A DNA stretch of 44,602 nucleotides from an uncultured Chitinophagaceae bacterium (lineage in GTDB: Bacteria > Bacteroidota > Bacteroidia > Chitinophagales > Chitinophagaceae). The translations under genes and the position numbers were made by a program. This document shows positions 1 through 8,876 of this stretch, piece by piece. Location: assembly GCA_946885665.1 (NCBI GenBank), contig CAMPGT010000003.1, positions 1 through 44,602 on the forward strand, in the 5' to 3' direction. Within the stretch, counting starts at the first letter, position 1. The number at the start of each line of letters is the position of its first letter. Below the pieces are notes generated by a model, which was not told the origin of the DNA, made no database searches, and worked only from the letters and a program-made list of their open reading frames with translations.

Positions 1-249
1 CGGCAGCGAATCGTTATTGATATCGCCTATTGCCACTCCGCCGCCGTTATAAAAGTTACGGTAGGTAAGAATGTTAAACGTTTCTCCGTCTGCCACTTCG
101 TTGACGAAATCGATTCCGCTTTTTCCTGGTTCTATTAAATGGAATAACTGTGCGGGCCCGCCGGTGGTCGAATCATTGCCTGGCGTTTCATCATTGCAAG
201 CCATAAACGATACCGCGCATACGAGGCAACCCAAATAAAAAAACTTCAT
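1..249 (-). CDS. FG-GAP/VCBS-repeat lipoprotein, 5' part only (CRTAC1/UnbV-like)
   Basis: The first 83 codons of a gene that continues past the left edge of the window. It starts at an ATG at 249 and reads open to base 1. The product begins with a lipoprotein signal (MKFFYLGCLVCAVSFMAC, lipobox FMAC), so it is probably anchored in a membrane on the cell surface or in the periplasm. After a polar linker it contains GIDFVNEVADGETFN and GGGVAIGDINNDSLP, the opening of a first FG-GAP repeat with a calcium-loop-like D-I-N-N-D segment. This arrangement is typical of Bacteroidota CRTAC1-like proteins with many FG-GAP repeats and a C-terminal ASPIC/UnbV domain, but that C-terminus lies outside the window. 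The start is only 10 bases after the stop of the upstream FG-GAP gene, so the two are very likely co-transcribed. Substrate or ligand is unknown. Confidence 0.8.
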   Translation of the reverse strand, partial: MKFFYLGCLVCAVSFMACNDETPGNDSTTGGPAQLFHLIEPGKSGIDFVNEVADGETFNILTYRNFYNGGGVAIGDINNDSLP

Positions 250-259
250 GCAAACTGAT

Positions 260-1789
260 TTAGAATTTTGCTGTGTTAGGAGAAAATACCCCATTGGCAT
301 TCGAACCCATATATTCACCCCATAAAATATTTTTTCTTACTCTAACGGGGAGGTCCACCCGCCGCATTCGCATCCCCAGAAACGAAAGCAGGTCGGAGTG
401 ATGATAATACTGGCAATAGACAACATCCAGGTAGCCATCGTTATCGAGATCGCCGATCCAGGGCGTGGAGAAAATATTCTTGAAGCCTTGCGATTGGTCG
501 ATGGTTTTTGTGGATCTTTTTGCGAAGTTGATGTAGACGAGCCTGTTTTCCATGGTCCTGGGCGGCTTTGAAGCGTAGCCCAGCGAGCAGTCAAAATTAT
601 TGATGCTGATGATCGCTTCGTCGCGGCCGTCATTGTCGAGGTCGTAAACAACCGGCGAGGAATACCCCGTGCAACCGATGGAATCCATGTACGAGATGCT
701 TCCATCCTTTCCGTTGATCAGAACCTGTATGGAGCCGGTGCTATTTGGCCATTGCCCTTTGCTGATGAATGTAAAGAAGTCGGGAACGTCATCGTCGGTA
801 AAGTATCCCGGTGCAAAGCTATTGCTGCACTCGGTGCCGGGAAATGTTTTTGTCCAGATAACATGATGGTCCTTTCCGTCGATGGCGAGCGCCTTGCTGC
901 CGTGGGTGATGGCGATGATGTCGAGCTGGCCATCGCCGGTTACGTCGGCGATGGTGGGCGGTGCGATGAAGCCGTGACCTTTTTCGGTGGCGATGATTTT
1001 TGCTGCAGTCAATTTTTTTGAGAGCAGGTCGCGCAATGTCGAAATATACAGGTTGCCATCGATGGTTTCGCCGCCCGTGCCAAATACAATATACTTTTCA
1101 TCGCTGCCGGGTTGTGAAAAATATACGGGCGTCATGTACGACTCCTTTCCATCCGGCATTGTGTCGGCGGCGATCACGTTTCCTGTTTTGGCATCGAGTA
1201 CCATCAGCACGCCTGGCATGCGGCCCTGCTGAGAATATGGCGCAGCGTACGAGTTGCCGCCGTTAACGGTGAGTATGTCGTCCACGCCGTCATTGTTCTG
1301 ATCGGCCACCAGCACGCTGTTGTTGAAGTTGAATTGCGCGAAACGCAAAATAGGGTCGTTAATGTACCGTATCGCATTGTATTCCCAGAGCAGCGCGCCG
1401 GTTTTTCCGTCAATCGCTTTCAACTGCGGCGACCTGCCGCCGATGAACACATCTTTGATCTTGTCGCCGTTGGCATCGCAAAAAGTTGCGGAGCCAAAAA
1501 CCTGGTCCCTGCATTTTTGTTTCCAAAGCAGTTCGCCCGATTTCCCGTCGAAGGCGAGAATTCCCATGTCGCTTTCCTGGTATTCATTTTTTCCGGCGCC
1601 GATCACAATATCCAATGTGCCATCGTTGTTCAGGTCGGCAGTGCGGGGAGAAGATTGGGAGCCGATCACCGGCAGATCCTTGTTCCACACCAACTTGCTT
1701 TGTTTTTTGGAGGGTACCAGCGAACAGGCATGAAGGAAGATCAGGGAAAATATCGAAAAGCCGACAAAGCGAGTTAGTTGGGTTTGCAC
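260..1789 (-). CDS. FG-GAP/PQQ-like beta-propeller lipoprotein
   Basis: A 509-residue exported protein. The N-terminus has a hydrophobic segment ending in the lipobox LHAC (Cys22), indicating a lipoprotein. The body shows a series of calcium-loop motifs of the FG-GAP/VCBS type: DLNNDGTLDIV near residue 53, DANGDKIKDVF near 104, DQNNDGVDDIL near 162, DVTGDGQLDII near 283, DLDNDGRDEAI near 383 and DLDNDGYLDVV near 445. Between them are LAFDGKSGELLW-like stretches resembling PQQ-dehydrogenase propeller blades. No catalytic residues can be named; a binding or structural role at the cell surface is likely. The start is a GTG; there is no in-frame ATG before residue 76, and the signal peptide would be lost from that one. 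It lies 30 bases after the dioxygenase-like gene and 10 bases before the next FG-GAP gene, so the three form a probable operon. Confidence 0.85.
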   Translation of the reverse strand: MQTQLTRFVGFSIFSLIFLHACSLVPSKKQSKLVWNKDLPVIGSQSSPRTADLNNDGTLDIVIGAGKNEYQESDMGILAFDGKSGELLWKQKCRDQVFGSATFCDANGDKIKDVFIGGRSPQLKAIDGKTGALLWEYNAIRYINDPILRFAQFNFNNSVLVADQNNDGVDDILTVNGGNSYAAPYSQQGRMPGVLMVLDAKTGNVIAADTMPDGKESYMTPVYFSQPGSDEKYIVFGTGGETIDGNLYISTLRDLLSKKLTAAKIIATEKGHGFIAPPTIADVTGDGQLDIIAITHGSKALAIDGKDHHVIWTKTFPGTECSNSFAPGYFTDDDVPDFFTFISKGQWPNSTGSIQVLINGKDGSISYMDSIGCTGYSSPVVYDLDNDGRDEAIISINNFDCSLGYASKPPRTMENRLVYINFAKRSTKTIDQSQGFKNIFSTPWIGDLDNDGYLDVVYCQYYHHSDLLSFLGMRMRRVDLPVRVRKNILWGEYMGSNANGVFSPNTAKF

Positions 1790-1819
1790 GAAAGGAGGTT
1801 TATAAAAATGTATTAATTG

Positions 1820-2599
1820 TTAATTCAATAACGCCTGAACGATCGCTCTCTCTACAGGAGAGCAATTTTGCGGCTGATCTTCCAGGAGAAAAGGTTCTTT
1901 CAAAACTAATGGCGGCTGCGCCATGAACTTAGGATACGTTCCGATGTGCTTCCTGGCTGCATGTACAAGAAATGGGTGGCACAAATAAACGGTTCCGGCA
2001 TTACCCGTGGCCGATGTTTCGGGCAGCCCGGGCAACTCATCCAGCTTTGCTGCAAGTTCCGCAAAAGTTAATCCTTCATCGCCATACGGCGCCAAAATTT
2101 TTGCAACATGCTTGTGCGATCCTGCAAGTATCCTTGTGGGCGCGTCGAGATATCCGGTATCTGAAAAAAGGAAGAGCATTAACAGTGCGCGCCCTTTTGA
2201 ATGTACATTGATCCGCCATGAGAAAATATCTGCCGGGTCATCACCGGGAAAGCTGGCATCCACGTGCCACCCGGTGTCGCCCGGATCTTCATCGGATGGA
2301 AACCTGATGGGGAACGACCCGAGCCCGCCCCGCGGTTCCCACGAGTTTTTACCCAGCAATTGATCGAACGCCAGCAGCAACTGCGGCATGTTGGCCGCCT
2401 GCCTGAAGGGTTCCTGGCTATAGCCGCCTAACCGTATAACCGGCCTGGTCCAGGTTGACCGGTTATACCGGTCCACGCCGGTGTCCTGCCAAAGTATGTC
2501 GCTAACTTCTTCGCAGATAGCTGCAGGAATAACTTCGGGCAATTTCACATATCCATTATCAACAAAGCTGCTTATTTCTGTGTCCGAAAAAATGTTCAT
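1820..2599 (-). CDS. Phytanoyl-CoA dioxygenase (PhyH) family protein
   Basis: A 259-residue cytoplasmic protein of the Fe(II)/2-oxoglutarate-dependent PhyH superfamily. The double-stranded beta-helix core shows the metal motif H-x-D in GWHVDASF (His112, Asp114) and a distal histidine in CHPFLVHAA (His213, or less likely His208). Family members usually place an arginine about ten residues later to bind 2-oxoglutarate (PRFMAQP-like); here it reads YPKFMAQPP, with Lys224 in that place, so cosubstrate binding may be altered. The FFMEP-like N-terminal part (FVDNGYVKLPEVIP) also fits the family. The substrate is unknown; members hydroxylate many small molecules. It is first in a probable operon with two FG-GAP lipoproteins and is divergent from the esterase gene with only 18 bases between start codons. 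Confidence 0.8.
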   Translation of the reverse strand: MNIFSDTEISSFVDNGYVKLPEVIPAAICEEVSDILWQDTGVDRYNRSTWTRPVIRLGGYSQEPFRQAANMPQLLLAFDQLLGKNSWEPRGGLGSFPIRFPSDEDPGDTGWHVDASFPGDDPADIFSWRINVHSKGRALLMLFLFSDTGYLDAPTRILAGSHKHVAKILAPYGDEGLTFAELAAKLDELPGLPETSATGNAGTVYLCHPFLVHAARKHIGTYPKFMAQPPLVLKEPFLLEDQPQNCSPVERAIVQALLN

Positions 2600-2605
2600 A
2601 AGAGT

Positions 2606-2618
2606 TATCTTTAAGATA
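2606..2618. promoter_or_regulatory. Palindrome between two divergent start codons
   Basis: TATCTT-T-AAGATA is a perfect 6-bp inverted repeat with a one-base centre. It fills most of the 18-base gap between the dioxygenase-like gene (start 2599, minus) and the esterase (start 2618, plus). Read in the plus direction TATCTTTA is one mismatch from the Bacteroidota -7 box TAnnTTTG. It may be a shared promoter element or an operator; this is inference from position and symmetry alone. Confidence 0.3.
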
Positions 2619-3478
2619 TGAATTTTACTCCTAAATCAACAGCTCTTATCCTTCTCATTTTATTTCCTTTTCTCTCTAACGGCCAACAGGTGATTCCCTT
2701 GTGGGAAAACGGTCCCCCGGGATTTGAAAACAGGAGCAGGGAACCTGAGCAGGCGAAGGATTACTGGGTTAAAAATGTACACAACCCTTCGCTGACCATC
2801 TTTCTTCCGCCTGCCGGAAAGGCCAACGGCACAGCCATCGTCGTTTGCCCGGGAGGAGGCCACCGCCTGCTGGTGTACACGGCAGAGGGTGTGGAGCCCG
2901 CACAATTTCTCAGTAAGCTGGGCATCACGGTTTTCGTTTTGAAGTACCGCCTCGCGCGTGAAGAGAACTCTCCTTATTCGCTCGACATTCATCCACGCGA
3001 AGATGCTTTCAGGGCGATGCGGCTGGTGAGAAGCCGGTACAAGGAATGGTCGCTCGACACGAACCGCATCGGGATACTTGGGTTCTCTGCCGGTGGTGAA
3101 GTGGTGGCGGCCGTGGCTTACGAACCCGCCAGGTGGAACACCGCGGCGAAGGATCCTGTTGACCGCCTGAATGGCAAACCCGATTTTCAATTGCTGATAT
3201 ATCCCGGCCCGCTCGGCATTCCCGAAAAAATACCTGCCGATGCGCCTCCCGCTTTTCTACTCGCTGCGAATGATGATCCGTGCTGTGCGGTGACAACCGC
3301 CAACCTGCTGATGCGCTACCGCGAAGCGAAAAGGCCCGTTGAGGCACATCTGTACACGAAGGGCAATCACGGGTTCAACATGGGCAACCGTTCAAAGCTG
3401 CAGTCTATCAAATCGTGGCCGCAACGAATGGCCGACTGGCTGGCAGATAACGGATACCTGGAAAGATCAGCCCATTAG
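2618..3478 (+). CDS. Secreted alpha/beta-hydrolase, acetyl-xylan-esterase-like
   Basis: A 286-residue protein with an N-terminal signal peptide (cleavage near SNGQ, residues 20-23), so exported to the periplasm or beyond. The alpha/beta-hydrolase fold is clear: oxyanion region VVCPGGGH (about 75-82), nucleophile elbow GFSAGG with Ser157, acid in AANDDP (Asp220 or Asp219), and His251 in KGNHGFNMG. This pattern is that of the BD-FAE/axe1-like esterases, often annotated as xylan esterase or 'endo-1,4-beta-xylanase B' in Bacteroidota. Its 3' end overlaps the convergent epimerase gene by 12 bases. Next to a beta-mannan disaccharide module, removal of acetyl or similar esters from hemicellulose is a reasonable guess, but the substrate is not shown by the sequence. 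Confidence 0.82.
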   Translation: MNFTPKSTALILLILFPFLSNGQQVIPLWENGPPGFENRSREPEQAKDYWVKNVHNPSLTIFLPPAGKANGTAIVVCPGGGHRLLVYTAEGVEPAQFLSKLGITVFVLKYRLAREENSPYSLDIHPREDAFRAMRLVRSRYKEWSLDTNRIGILGFSAGGEVVAAVAYEPARWNTAAKDPVDRLNGKPDFQLLIYPGPLGIPEKIPADAPPAFLLAANDDPCCAVTTANLLMRYREAKRPVEAHLYTKGNHGFNMGNRSKLQSIKSWPQRMADWLADNGYLERSAH

Positions 3479-4669
3479 CGAAGCGATCCTTTTCATCACT
3501 TCCATACATGCCCTTGAATTGTGGTAAGGGCACTTCCACAAGCCTGCTTTATCTTTTAACGGCATTGCTGCGCCGTGTTCATCTACACCCCAATACCATT
3601 CGCCATGTTGCCTGTCGATCAAATACTTTTTTACAAAATCCCAACTGCGCAGTGAGTGTTCAAGATATTTTTCATCGTTACTGATTTGCCACGCATTCAG
3701 AAAACCGACCATTGCTTCGGCCTGCAGCCACCAGTGCTTTTCGCGCACCATCCTGTTTGCTGAAGGATCGTACTCATACCACAATCCGCCATCCCCCGAA
3801 ATACCTTCGATTGCTGCATCGGCAAGCAGCAGAGATATGTTTTTATATTCTTCAATTAACTTTCTGTCATTGATGATCATGGCGGCATCCAGCAGGAGCC
3901 ACGAGGCTTCGATGTCGTGGCCATAAGAAATGACATCCGGCTTCACCATCCATTCGTCATTAAAGAACAGGCTGAGATGATGCGATTTCTCACCGATGAT
4001 TTTCGTTTTAAAGATATCGAGTAGTTCAACGATGTGTTTCTTAAGCGATGCATCGGGCCATACGCTGTAAAGATTGGCAAACGCTTCGAGTACATGCAAA
4101 TTTGTGTTCATCGATTTGCGTTCATTTGCATCTTTGCTGCTCAACCGCTGATCCGGGAGTTCTTTCCAGTTGATGCTAAAGCCCTCCCAAAAACCGCCAT
4201 TGATTTTGTCGTAGCAACGATCGATCAACGTGTCATACAATGCGAGGGACGTGTCTTTCCCTTTTTCATCGTTGTGGGTGCGGTAATATTCGCTGCAGGC
4301 ATACAAGGCGAATGCGATGGCATACACCTGTTTTTTTGTTTCGAGCGGTTCGCCTTTTGCTGTAACCGTCCAATAAACCCCGCCATGCCTGCGATCGATG
4401 AAATTTTCACACAGGTATGCATATGCCCTCGTGGCCATGGATGCATAATTTTTTCCGGGCGCGATTTCGAGGGCCGCAGAAAATGCCCATAGAATGCGGC
4501 TATGCAGCACCGATCCTTTTGCAGCATCGCGATGGGGGATGTTCTCATTGTTAACGCTGCCGAAGAAGCCGCCATGTTGCTCGTCAACAGCAGCGGTCAT
4601 CCAGAAGGCGAGGATCTCGTCAAGCTCCTGCCCGACCTCTTCTTTATACTTTTTCAGTTCCGGCTTCAT
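3467..4669 (-). CDS. Mannobiose/cellobiose 2-epimerase (AGE superfamily)
   Basis: A 400-residue cytoplasmic (alpha/alpha)6-barrel enzyme of the N-acylglucosamine 2-epimerase superfamily. No signal peptide. Family histidines are visible: His192 in NLHVLEAF, His251 in [12 protein letters not shown] and His383 in CPYHNSRA, the last two corresponding to the catalytic pair of cellobiose 2-epimerases. The [10 protein letters not shown] segment (about 311-320) is also diagnostic. These enzymes turn the reducing-end mannose of beta-1,4-mannobiose (or glucose of cellobiose) into its C2 epimer. The gene overlaps the end of the GH130 phosphorylase by 26 bases, so both are translated from one mRNA. That pairing matches the Bacteroides fragilis mannan route, where mannobiose is epimerised to mannosylglucose before phosphorolysis; I therefore prefer mannobiose as the substrate. 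Confidence 0.88.
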   Translation of the reverse strand: MKPELKKYKEEVGQELDEILAFWMTAAVDEQHGGFFGSVNNENIPHRDAAKGSVLHSRILWAFSAALEIAPGKNYASMATRAYAYLCENFIDRRHGGVYWTVTAKGEPLETKKQVYAIAFALYACSEYYRTHNDEKGKDTSLALYDTLIDRCYDKINGGFWEGFSINWKELPDQRLSSKDANERKSMNTNLHVLEAFANLYSVWPDASLKKHIVELLDIFKTKIIGEKSHHLSLFFNDEWMVKPDVISYGHDIEASWLLLDAAMIINDRKLIEEYKNISLLLADAAIEGISGDGGLWYEYDPSANRMVREKHWWLQAEAMVGFLNAWQISNDEKYLEHSLRSWDFVKKYLIDRQHGEWYWGVDEHGAAMPLKDKAGLWKCPYHNSRACMEVMKRIASLMG

Positions 4670-5855
4670 TCCTTAACTGCTCTATATGAGCTGCGTTTTT
4701 ATTGACGAGCTGTTTCACCCTGTTTACCGACGATGCCGAACGCAGTCCGTCCGGCGGCGTATTCTTCACATAATCGAGCAGCAGGTCGATGTCGGAAACA
4801 GCAACGTGCATGCGGGTATCCGACGATGCATAGTAGATAAAAACTCTTCCATCATCGTCGAGAACCCAGCCGTTACAGAATAAAACGTTCGACACGTCGC
4901 CTATTCTTTCTTCACCTTCCGGCGCCATAAAATAGCCGGCGGGCTTGTAAATAACTTTTGTGATATCGTCGAGGCTCGTCATAAACAGGTACAGAACATA
5001 ACGCAAGCCCGCAGCCGTATTGCGAACGCCGTGCGCCAGGTGCAGCCATCCCTCTTTTGTTTTAAGCGGCGCGGGGCCCAGGCCGTTTTTTGCCTCATAA
5101 ACCGTGTGATATTTTTTTGAATCTATCACGTATTCTTTTTCGATCACCGCATTTTCAATATTGTCGGCAAGGCCGAAACCGATGCCGCCACCGGAGCCCG
5201 CGTCAATAAAGCTATCCTGCGGACGGGTGTAGAACGCATACTTTCCTTTGTAAAATTCAGGATGCAGCACCACGTTACGTTGTTGTGGTGAAGGTGTTTT
5301 GAGATCTGGTAAGCGTTCCCATGTTATAAGATCGCGCGTGCGCGCTATGCCGCATTGTGCAACAGCGGCAGTTTCATCGCCGTTTTTTGGATTTTTATCC
5401 CTGCGTTCGGCGCAAAATACGCCGTAGATCCAGCCATCTTCATGTTTCACCAGCCGCATGTCGTACACATTTGTGTCGGGTTCATCCAATTCGGGCATGT
5501 CAACCGGCTGATCCCAAAATTCGAAATTGTCAACGCCATTCGGGCTTTCGGCAACGGCGAAGAAGGATTTCCTGTCGTGGCCCTCAACCCGCGCCACCAA
5601 TATATATTTCCCATTGTACTTTATGGCAGCCGAATTGAACACGGCGTTGATGCCGAATCTTTCGAGGAGGTGAGGGTTGGTAGTGGGATCGATGTCGAAT
5701 TTCCAGAACGGCGGTGTGTGTTCGGCAGTAAGCACGGGAAATGCATACCGGTGATACATTCCGCTTTTATTCTCGAGTTGAACATTTTTTCGTTTGAGCA
5801 GCCGGTAATATCTCTCCCTGAGATAATGTAACCTCTTTTCAAATTCTTTATTCAT
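4644..5855 (-). CDS. mgp: 4-O-beta-D-mannosyl-D-glucose phosphorylase (GH130_1)
   Basis: A 403-residue cytoplasmic five-bladed beta-propeller phosphorylase. It cleaves beta-1,4-mannosylglucose with phosphate to alpha-mannose 1-phosphate and glucose. Characteristic GH130 segments are present throughout: an N-terminal helix (about 1-24), [21 protein letters not shown] (about 88-107), TNVYDMRL with Asp132 as the likely proton donor, [19 protein letters not shown] (about 209-227), [28 protein letters not shown] and [13 protein letters not shown] near the end. The long N-terminal helix and these motifs fit subfamily 1, the mannosylglucose phosphorylases, rather than mannooligosaccharide phosphorylases. 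Length is normal. It lies 53 bases after the symporter gene and overlaps the epimerase gene by 26 bases. Confidence 0.9.
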   Translation of the reverse strand: MNKEFEKRLHYLRERYYRLLKRKNVQLENKSGMYHRYAFPVLTAEHTPPFWKFDIDPTTNPHLLERFGINAVFNSAAIKYNGKYILVARVEGHDRKSFFAVAESPNGVDNFEFWDQPVDMPELDEPDTNVYDMRLVKHEDGWIYGVFCAERRDKNPKNGDETAAVAQCGIARTRDLITWERLPDLKTPSPQQRNVVLHPEFYKGKYAFYTRPQDSFIDAGSGGGIGFGLADNIENAVIEKEYVIDSKKYHTVYEAKNGLGPAPLKTKEGWLHLAHGVRNTAAGLRYVLYLFMTSLDDITKVIYKPAGYFMAPEGEERIGDVSNVLFCNGWVLDDDGRVFIYYASSDTRMHVAVSDIDLLLDYVKNTPPDGLRSASSVNRVKQLVNKNAAHIEQLRNEAGTEKV

Positions 5856-5908
5856 ACTGCATATTTGATAAGGGACAGGTTAATGAATCAGCTATCGGTT
5901 AAAAGTTT

Positions 5909-7789
5909 TCAGTCTTCAAGTTTGTTCCACCAGGTACGTTTTAAAATGAACACGATGACCGCGAGTATCAACACGGTAATCAACAGCGGCAGCTTCATCC
6001 ACAGTACCAGGTACAGCGGCAGGATGGTAAGGCAACACTGTGCAATGATGCCGAGCACCACGTTGAACATATCGAGTTTGAATCTTCGGTTGGGCATAAA
6101 CGATGGGTCTTCTGCGATCACCATTTTATGAACAGGTTTCCACCAGCCCCAGGGCCTTACTGTTTTATAAAAATTTTTGAGTACGGCCTCATCTGTAGCA
6201 GGCGCAGCGTATGTGCCGATAAGGGAACCCGCTATCGAAAGCACGAACAGCAATGGCCAGTAGTACAGCGGCAGCCAGTGCCGGAAAACGTAGGGGAAAA
6301 CAAGCGCTGCAATGATGCCCGTCATCATGCCCCAAAAAAATCCGTTTGCATTAAACCGCCACCAGTACCATTTCAGCATGTTGGCCGCGATGTATCCGCC
6401 ATACAATGCCGCCACGATCCATTGCAGCAGGCTGTTTACGTCTTTTGTGAAAAAGCCGAGAATGACACCGAGCGTGACCACGAATACGCCGGATCCATAG
6501 TTCATGAAAATGATCTTCTTCGTGGAAGCATGCGGGTTCACATATTTCAGATAGATGTCGTTAACGATGTATGCCTGTGCAGCGTTAAGTGTTCCGGAGA
6601 ACGTTCCCATGAAGGCGCCAAACAAACCGGTAAGCACCAAACCGAGAATGCCGGTGGGAAGGAAACTGTTGATGGCAGCCGGCAACACGCGTTCAAAGTC
6701 GTTGCCGTTTACCGAAGAGATATCGATCTGTTCGTAATACAACAGGCCGAGTACGGTAACGCCTATAACAAGCGAATATCGAATGGGCAGCAGTACGATC
6801 GAAACGAAGCCGGTCATCTTTGACGCTTCTTTAGGCGACCGCGTGGACAATATTTTTTGCATGTCGTAATTGGGAGCAGGGCCTGCGAGGCTCGCGAAAA
6901 TCCCCTTGAAAAGCATCATCATGAAAAACAAGCCGAATATGCCAAAGCCATCGCTGGCGATTTTTTTATTGACCTCAGGAATGATATGTGACCAGTCGAG
7001 GTCGAGGCGCCACCCAAAGAAAGGATTCGTCCATCCGTCCGGCACTACCAAAGCGTTGTCATGCAGGTGCATCATGGCGATCACCGCCACCGAAATGCAG
7101 GCGACAGTCATAACAATGTATTTGATGACGTCGCCGAGCACGATGCTATGCATTCCTCCAAGGATGGAATAGAACATTGCAAAAAGAGTGAATACGATGC
7201 CATAAATATGCGGAACATATTCTGGCGCCACAGTTATCGGAAAATAAGGTTCAACAATCTCCCATGGAATGAATATCTCGATGAATTTTCCCAGTCCCAC
7301 GAATCCATATGCGAGAAATCCAAGGCAGCCGATCAGCGCAAACGCAACAACTACGTTGTGCGACGCCTTCACGCCTTTCCCCGTCAGGCCAAACCGCGTG
7401 GCCAGCCATTCGGCTCCCGTGCTGGCATTCGAACGCCGCAGCCACTTCGCGAGGAACATCATGTTGAACACCTGGTTGAACACAGGCCAGAGCCAGGGTA
7501 TCCAGATGCTCTTGAGTCCGTACACGAAGCAAAGGGCGATCATCCACATGGTACCGCTGATGTCGAACATGTCGGACGCATCGCTGAGACCAAGCATATA
7601 CCAGGGGAGCCTTTTGCCGCCGAGTAAATAACTCTCTTTGTTCTGCCTGGCCTTTTTCCTGAGGCGCCAGCCGATCATCACCATGAGAAGCAGATACGAA
7701 GCAATAATGAGAATGTCCGCGAGATGTAAATTCAATGGGCAAGTTTTAGTTCTGGTGCGATTCCATCCAGGAATCCGGGCATTCAACAA
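5909..7789 (-). CDS. Sodium:solute symporter (SSS family), probable mannobiose transporter
   Basis: A large polytopic inner-membrane protein of up to 626 residues with about 14 hydrophobic helices, belonging to the SSS/SGLT family. Recognisable family regions are the ESYLLGGKRLPWYMLGLS segment near residues 52-69 and the GAFMGTFSGTLNAAQAYIVNDIY segment near 390-410. It probably brings a disaccharide into the cytoplasm with Na+, because the next two genes process mannobiose. The start is uncertain: the longest ORF begins with ATG at 7789, but residues 1-18 look unlike the family, and a TTG at 7735 would give MNLHLADILIIASYL, a more usual beginning. It is divergent from the AraC-type regulator. 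No SusC/SusD pair or mannanase is encoded nearby. Confidence 0.85.
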   Translation of the reverse strand: MLNARIPGWNRTRTKTCPLNLHLADILIIASYLLLMVMIGWRLRKKARQNKESYLLGGKRLPWYMLGLSDASDMFDISGTMWMIALCFVYGLKSIWIPWLWPVFNQVFNMMFLAKWLRRSNASTGAEWLATRFGLTGKGVKASHNVVVAFALIGCLGFLAYGFVGLGKFIEIFIPWEIVEPYFPITVAPEYVPHIYGIVFTLFAMFYSILGGMHSIVLGDVIKYIVMTVACISVAVIAMMHLHDNALVVPDGWTNPFFGWRLDLDWSHIIPEVNKKIASDGFGIFGLFFMMMLFKGIFASLAGPAPNYDMQKILSTRSPKEASKMTGFVSIVLLPIRYSLVIGVTVLGLLYYEQIDISSVNGNDFERVLPAAINSFLPTGILGLVLTGLFGAFMGTFSGTLNAAQAYIVNDIYLKYVNPHASTKKIIFMNYGSGVFVVTLGVILGFFTKDVNSLLQWIVAALYGGYIAANMLKWYWWRFNANGFFWGMMTGIIAALVFPYVFRHWLPLYYWPLLFVLSIAGSLIGTYAAPATDEAVLKNFYKTVRPWGWWKPVHKMVIAEDPSFMPNRRFKLDMFNVVLGIIAQCCLTILPLYLVLWMKLPLLITVLILAVIVFILKRTWWNKLED

Positions 7790-7828
7790 GTTATTAAAAC
7801 CTATTTGCTTCTCGGGCCAGGTTTGTTA

Positions 7829-7836
7829 CAAAAGTA
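7829..7836 (-). promoter_or_regulatory. Putative -7 promoter box of the mannobiose operon
   Basis: On the minus strand this reads TACTTTTG, an exact match to the Bacteroidota TAnnTTTG -7 element, 40 bases before the ATG at 7789. I see no clear TTTG -33 element at the expected distance, which would fit a promoter needing an activator such as the divergent AraC-type protein. Based on motif and position only. Confidence 0.4.
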
Positions 7837-7885
7837 TGATCATTAGGGGAATACATAATTATACTATTTTAACTGAGACTTGTAT

Positions 7886-7899
7886 TTTTTGTACAAAAA
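7886..7899. promoter_or_regulatory. 14-bp palindrome in the symporter/AraC divergent region
   Basis: TTTTTGTACAAAAA is a perfect palindrome between the two divergent transcription units, about 50 bases upstream of the symporter -7 box. It could be a regulator site, though AraC-type proteins more often use direct repeats and A/T runs make chance palindromes more likely. A possible -7 box for the regulator, TATATTTA, lies at 7963-7970 with TTTG at 7936-7939. Confidence 0.25.
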
Positions 7900-7991
7900 G
7901 CGATCAGGCTTCATCCTGCAAACGGGGCATTTCATTTTGATACTATTATTGCACAATTTGTATATATTTAGGTAGCCGAAAACTAACGATC

Positions 7992-8876
7992 ATGCAGAAA
8001 GAAATTATTAAGGAAATCACTCCGCTAACCCAGGCGGATTGCTTTACGTTGTTCTCACGCGTCAAATCAAGCTTTACTTTTCCGATGCATTATCATGAAG
8101 AATACGAGCTCAACCTTATTCTTGACGCAAAAGGTGCGAAGCGGGTCGTTGGCGACCATATGGGCGAGATTGATGATATCGAACTTGTACTGGTGGGCTC
8201 CAACCTGCAACACGGCTGGTTCGACTATAAGAACACCTCAGAAAAAATTCGGGAGGTGACGATACAGTTTCACAAAGACCTCTTTGATGACAACCTGCTG
8301 CGCAGAAATCAATTGCTGTTCATCAGGAGCATGTTCGAGAAATCATCGCGCGGTATTCTTTTCTCGCGGCAAACGGCCGAGCATGTGGCCAACAGGCTAT
8401 TGACGCTTGACGACAAGCACGGCTTCGACTCTGTGCTTGAACTGATGTCGATTCTTCACGATCTTTCCATCTCGCGGCACATGCGGATGCTTTCTGATGC
8501 ATCGTTCAACAATTCCGAACATCACTTTTACAACAGCCGAAGAGTGGAGAAAACGATGCAGTACATCAACCAGAATTTCGACAAGGTGATCACGCTTGCG
8601 GATGTTTCAAAGCTCGCTAACATGTCGGAGGCGGCATTCAGCAGATTCTTTCGCGCGAAAACCGGCATGACGTTCATCGACAGTTTGAACGAAATACGTT
8701 TGGGACATGCATCACGCTTATTAATTGATACGACTCAGTCTGTTGCAGAGATTGCTTACAATTCAGGTTTCAATAATATTTCAAACTTCAACCGCATCTT
8801 CAAGAAGAAGAAAGGAACCACACCAAAAGAGTTTAGGGAGAATTTTTTGGGCACTGGCACCCGGATTTTCATTTGA
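7992..8876 (+). CDS. AraC family transcriptional regulator
   Basis: A 294-residue DNA-binding regulator. Residues about 30-90 form a cupin-like sensing domain (FPMHYHEEYELNLIL, then VLVGSNLQHGWF). Residues about 185-288 hold two helix-turn-helix units: the first around ITLADVSKLANMSEAAFSRFFRAKTG and the second around SVAEIAYNSGFNNISNFNRIFKKKKG, ending in the family signature TPKEFRE. The gene is divergent from the symporter-phosphorylase-epimerase operon, with 202 bases between the ATG codons, so it is the natural candidate for sensing a mannan breakdown product and activating that operon. The ligand is inferred, not seen. No TonB or membrane segment is present, so it is a cytoplasmic one-component regulator. 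Confidence 0.9.
   Translation: MQKEIIKEITPLTQADCFTLFSRVKSSFTFPMHYHEEYELNLILDAKGAKRVVGDHMGEIDDIELVLVGSNLQHGWFDYKNTSEKIREVTIQFHKDLFDDNLLRRNQLLFIRSMFEKSSRGILFSRQTAEHVANRLLTLDDKHGFDSVLELMSILHDLSISRHMRMLSDASFNNSEHHFYNSRRVEKTMQYINQNFDKVITLADVSKLANMSEAAFSRFFRAKTGMTFIDSLNEIRLGHASRLLIDTTQSVAEIAYNSGFNNISNFNRIFKKKKGTTPKEFRENFLGTGTRIFI

Noticed and set aside
1792..1815. AGGAGG followed by an ATG on the plus strand, resembling a ribosome-binding site and start
   Set aside because: The ATG at 1808 is followed after one codon by TAA, so nothing is translated, and this group does not rely on Shine-Dalgarno sites.
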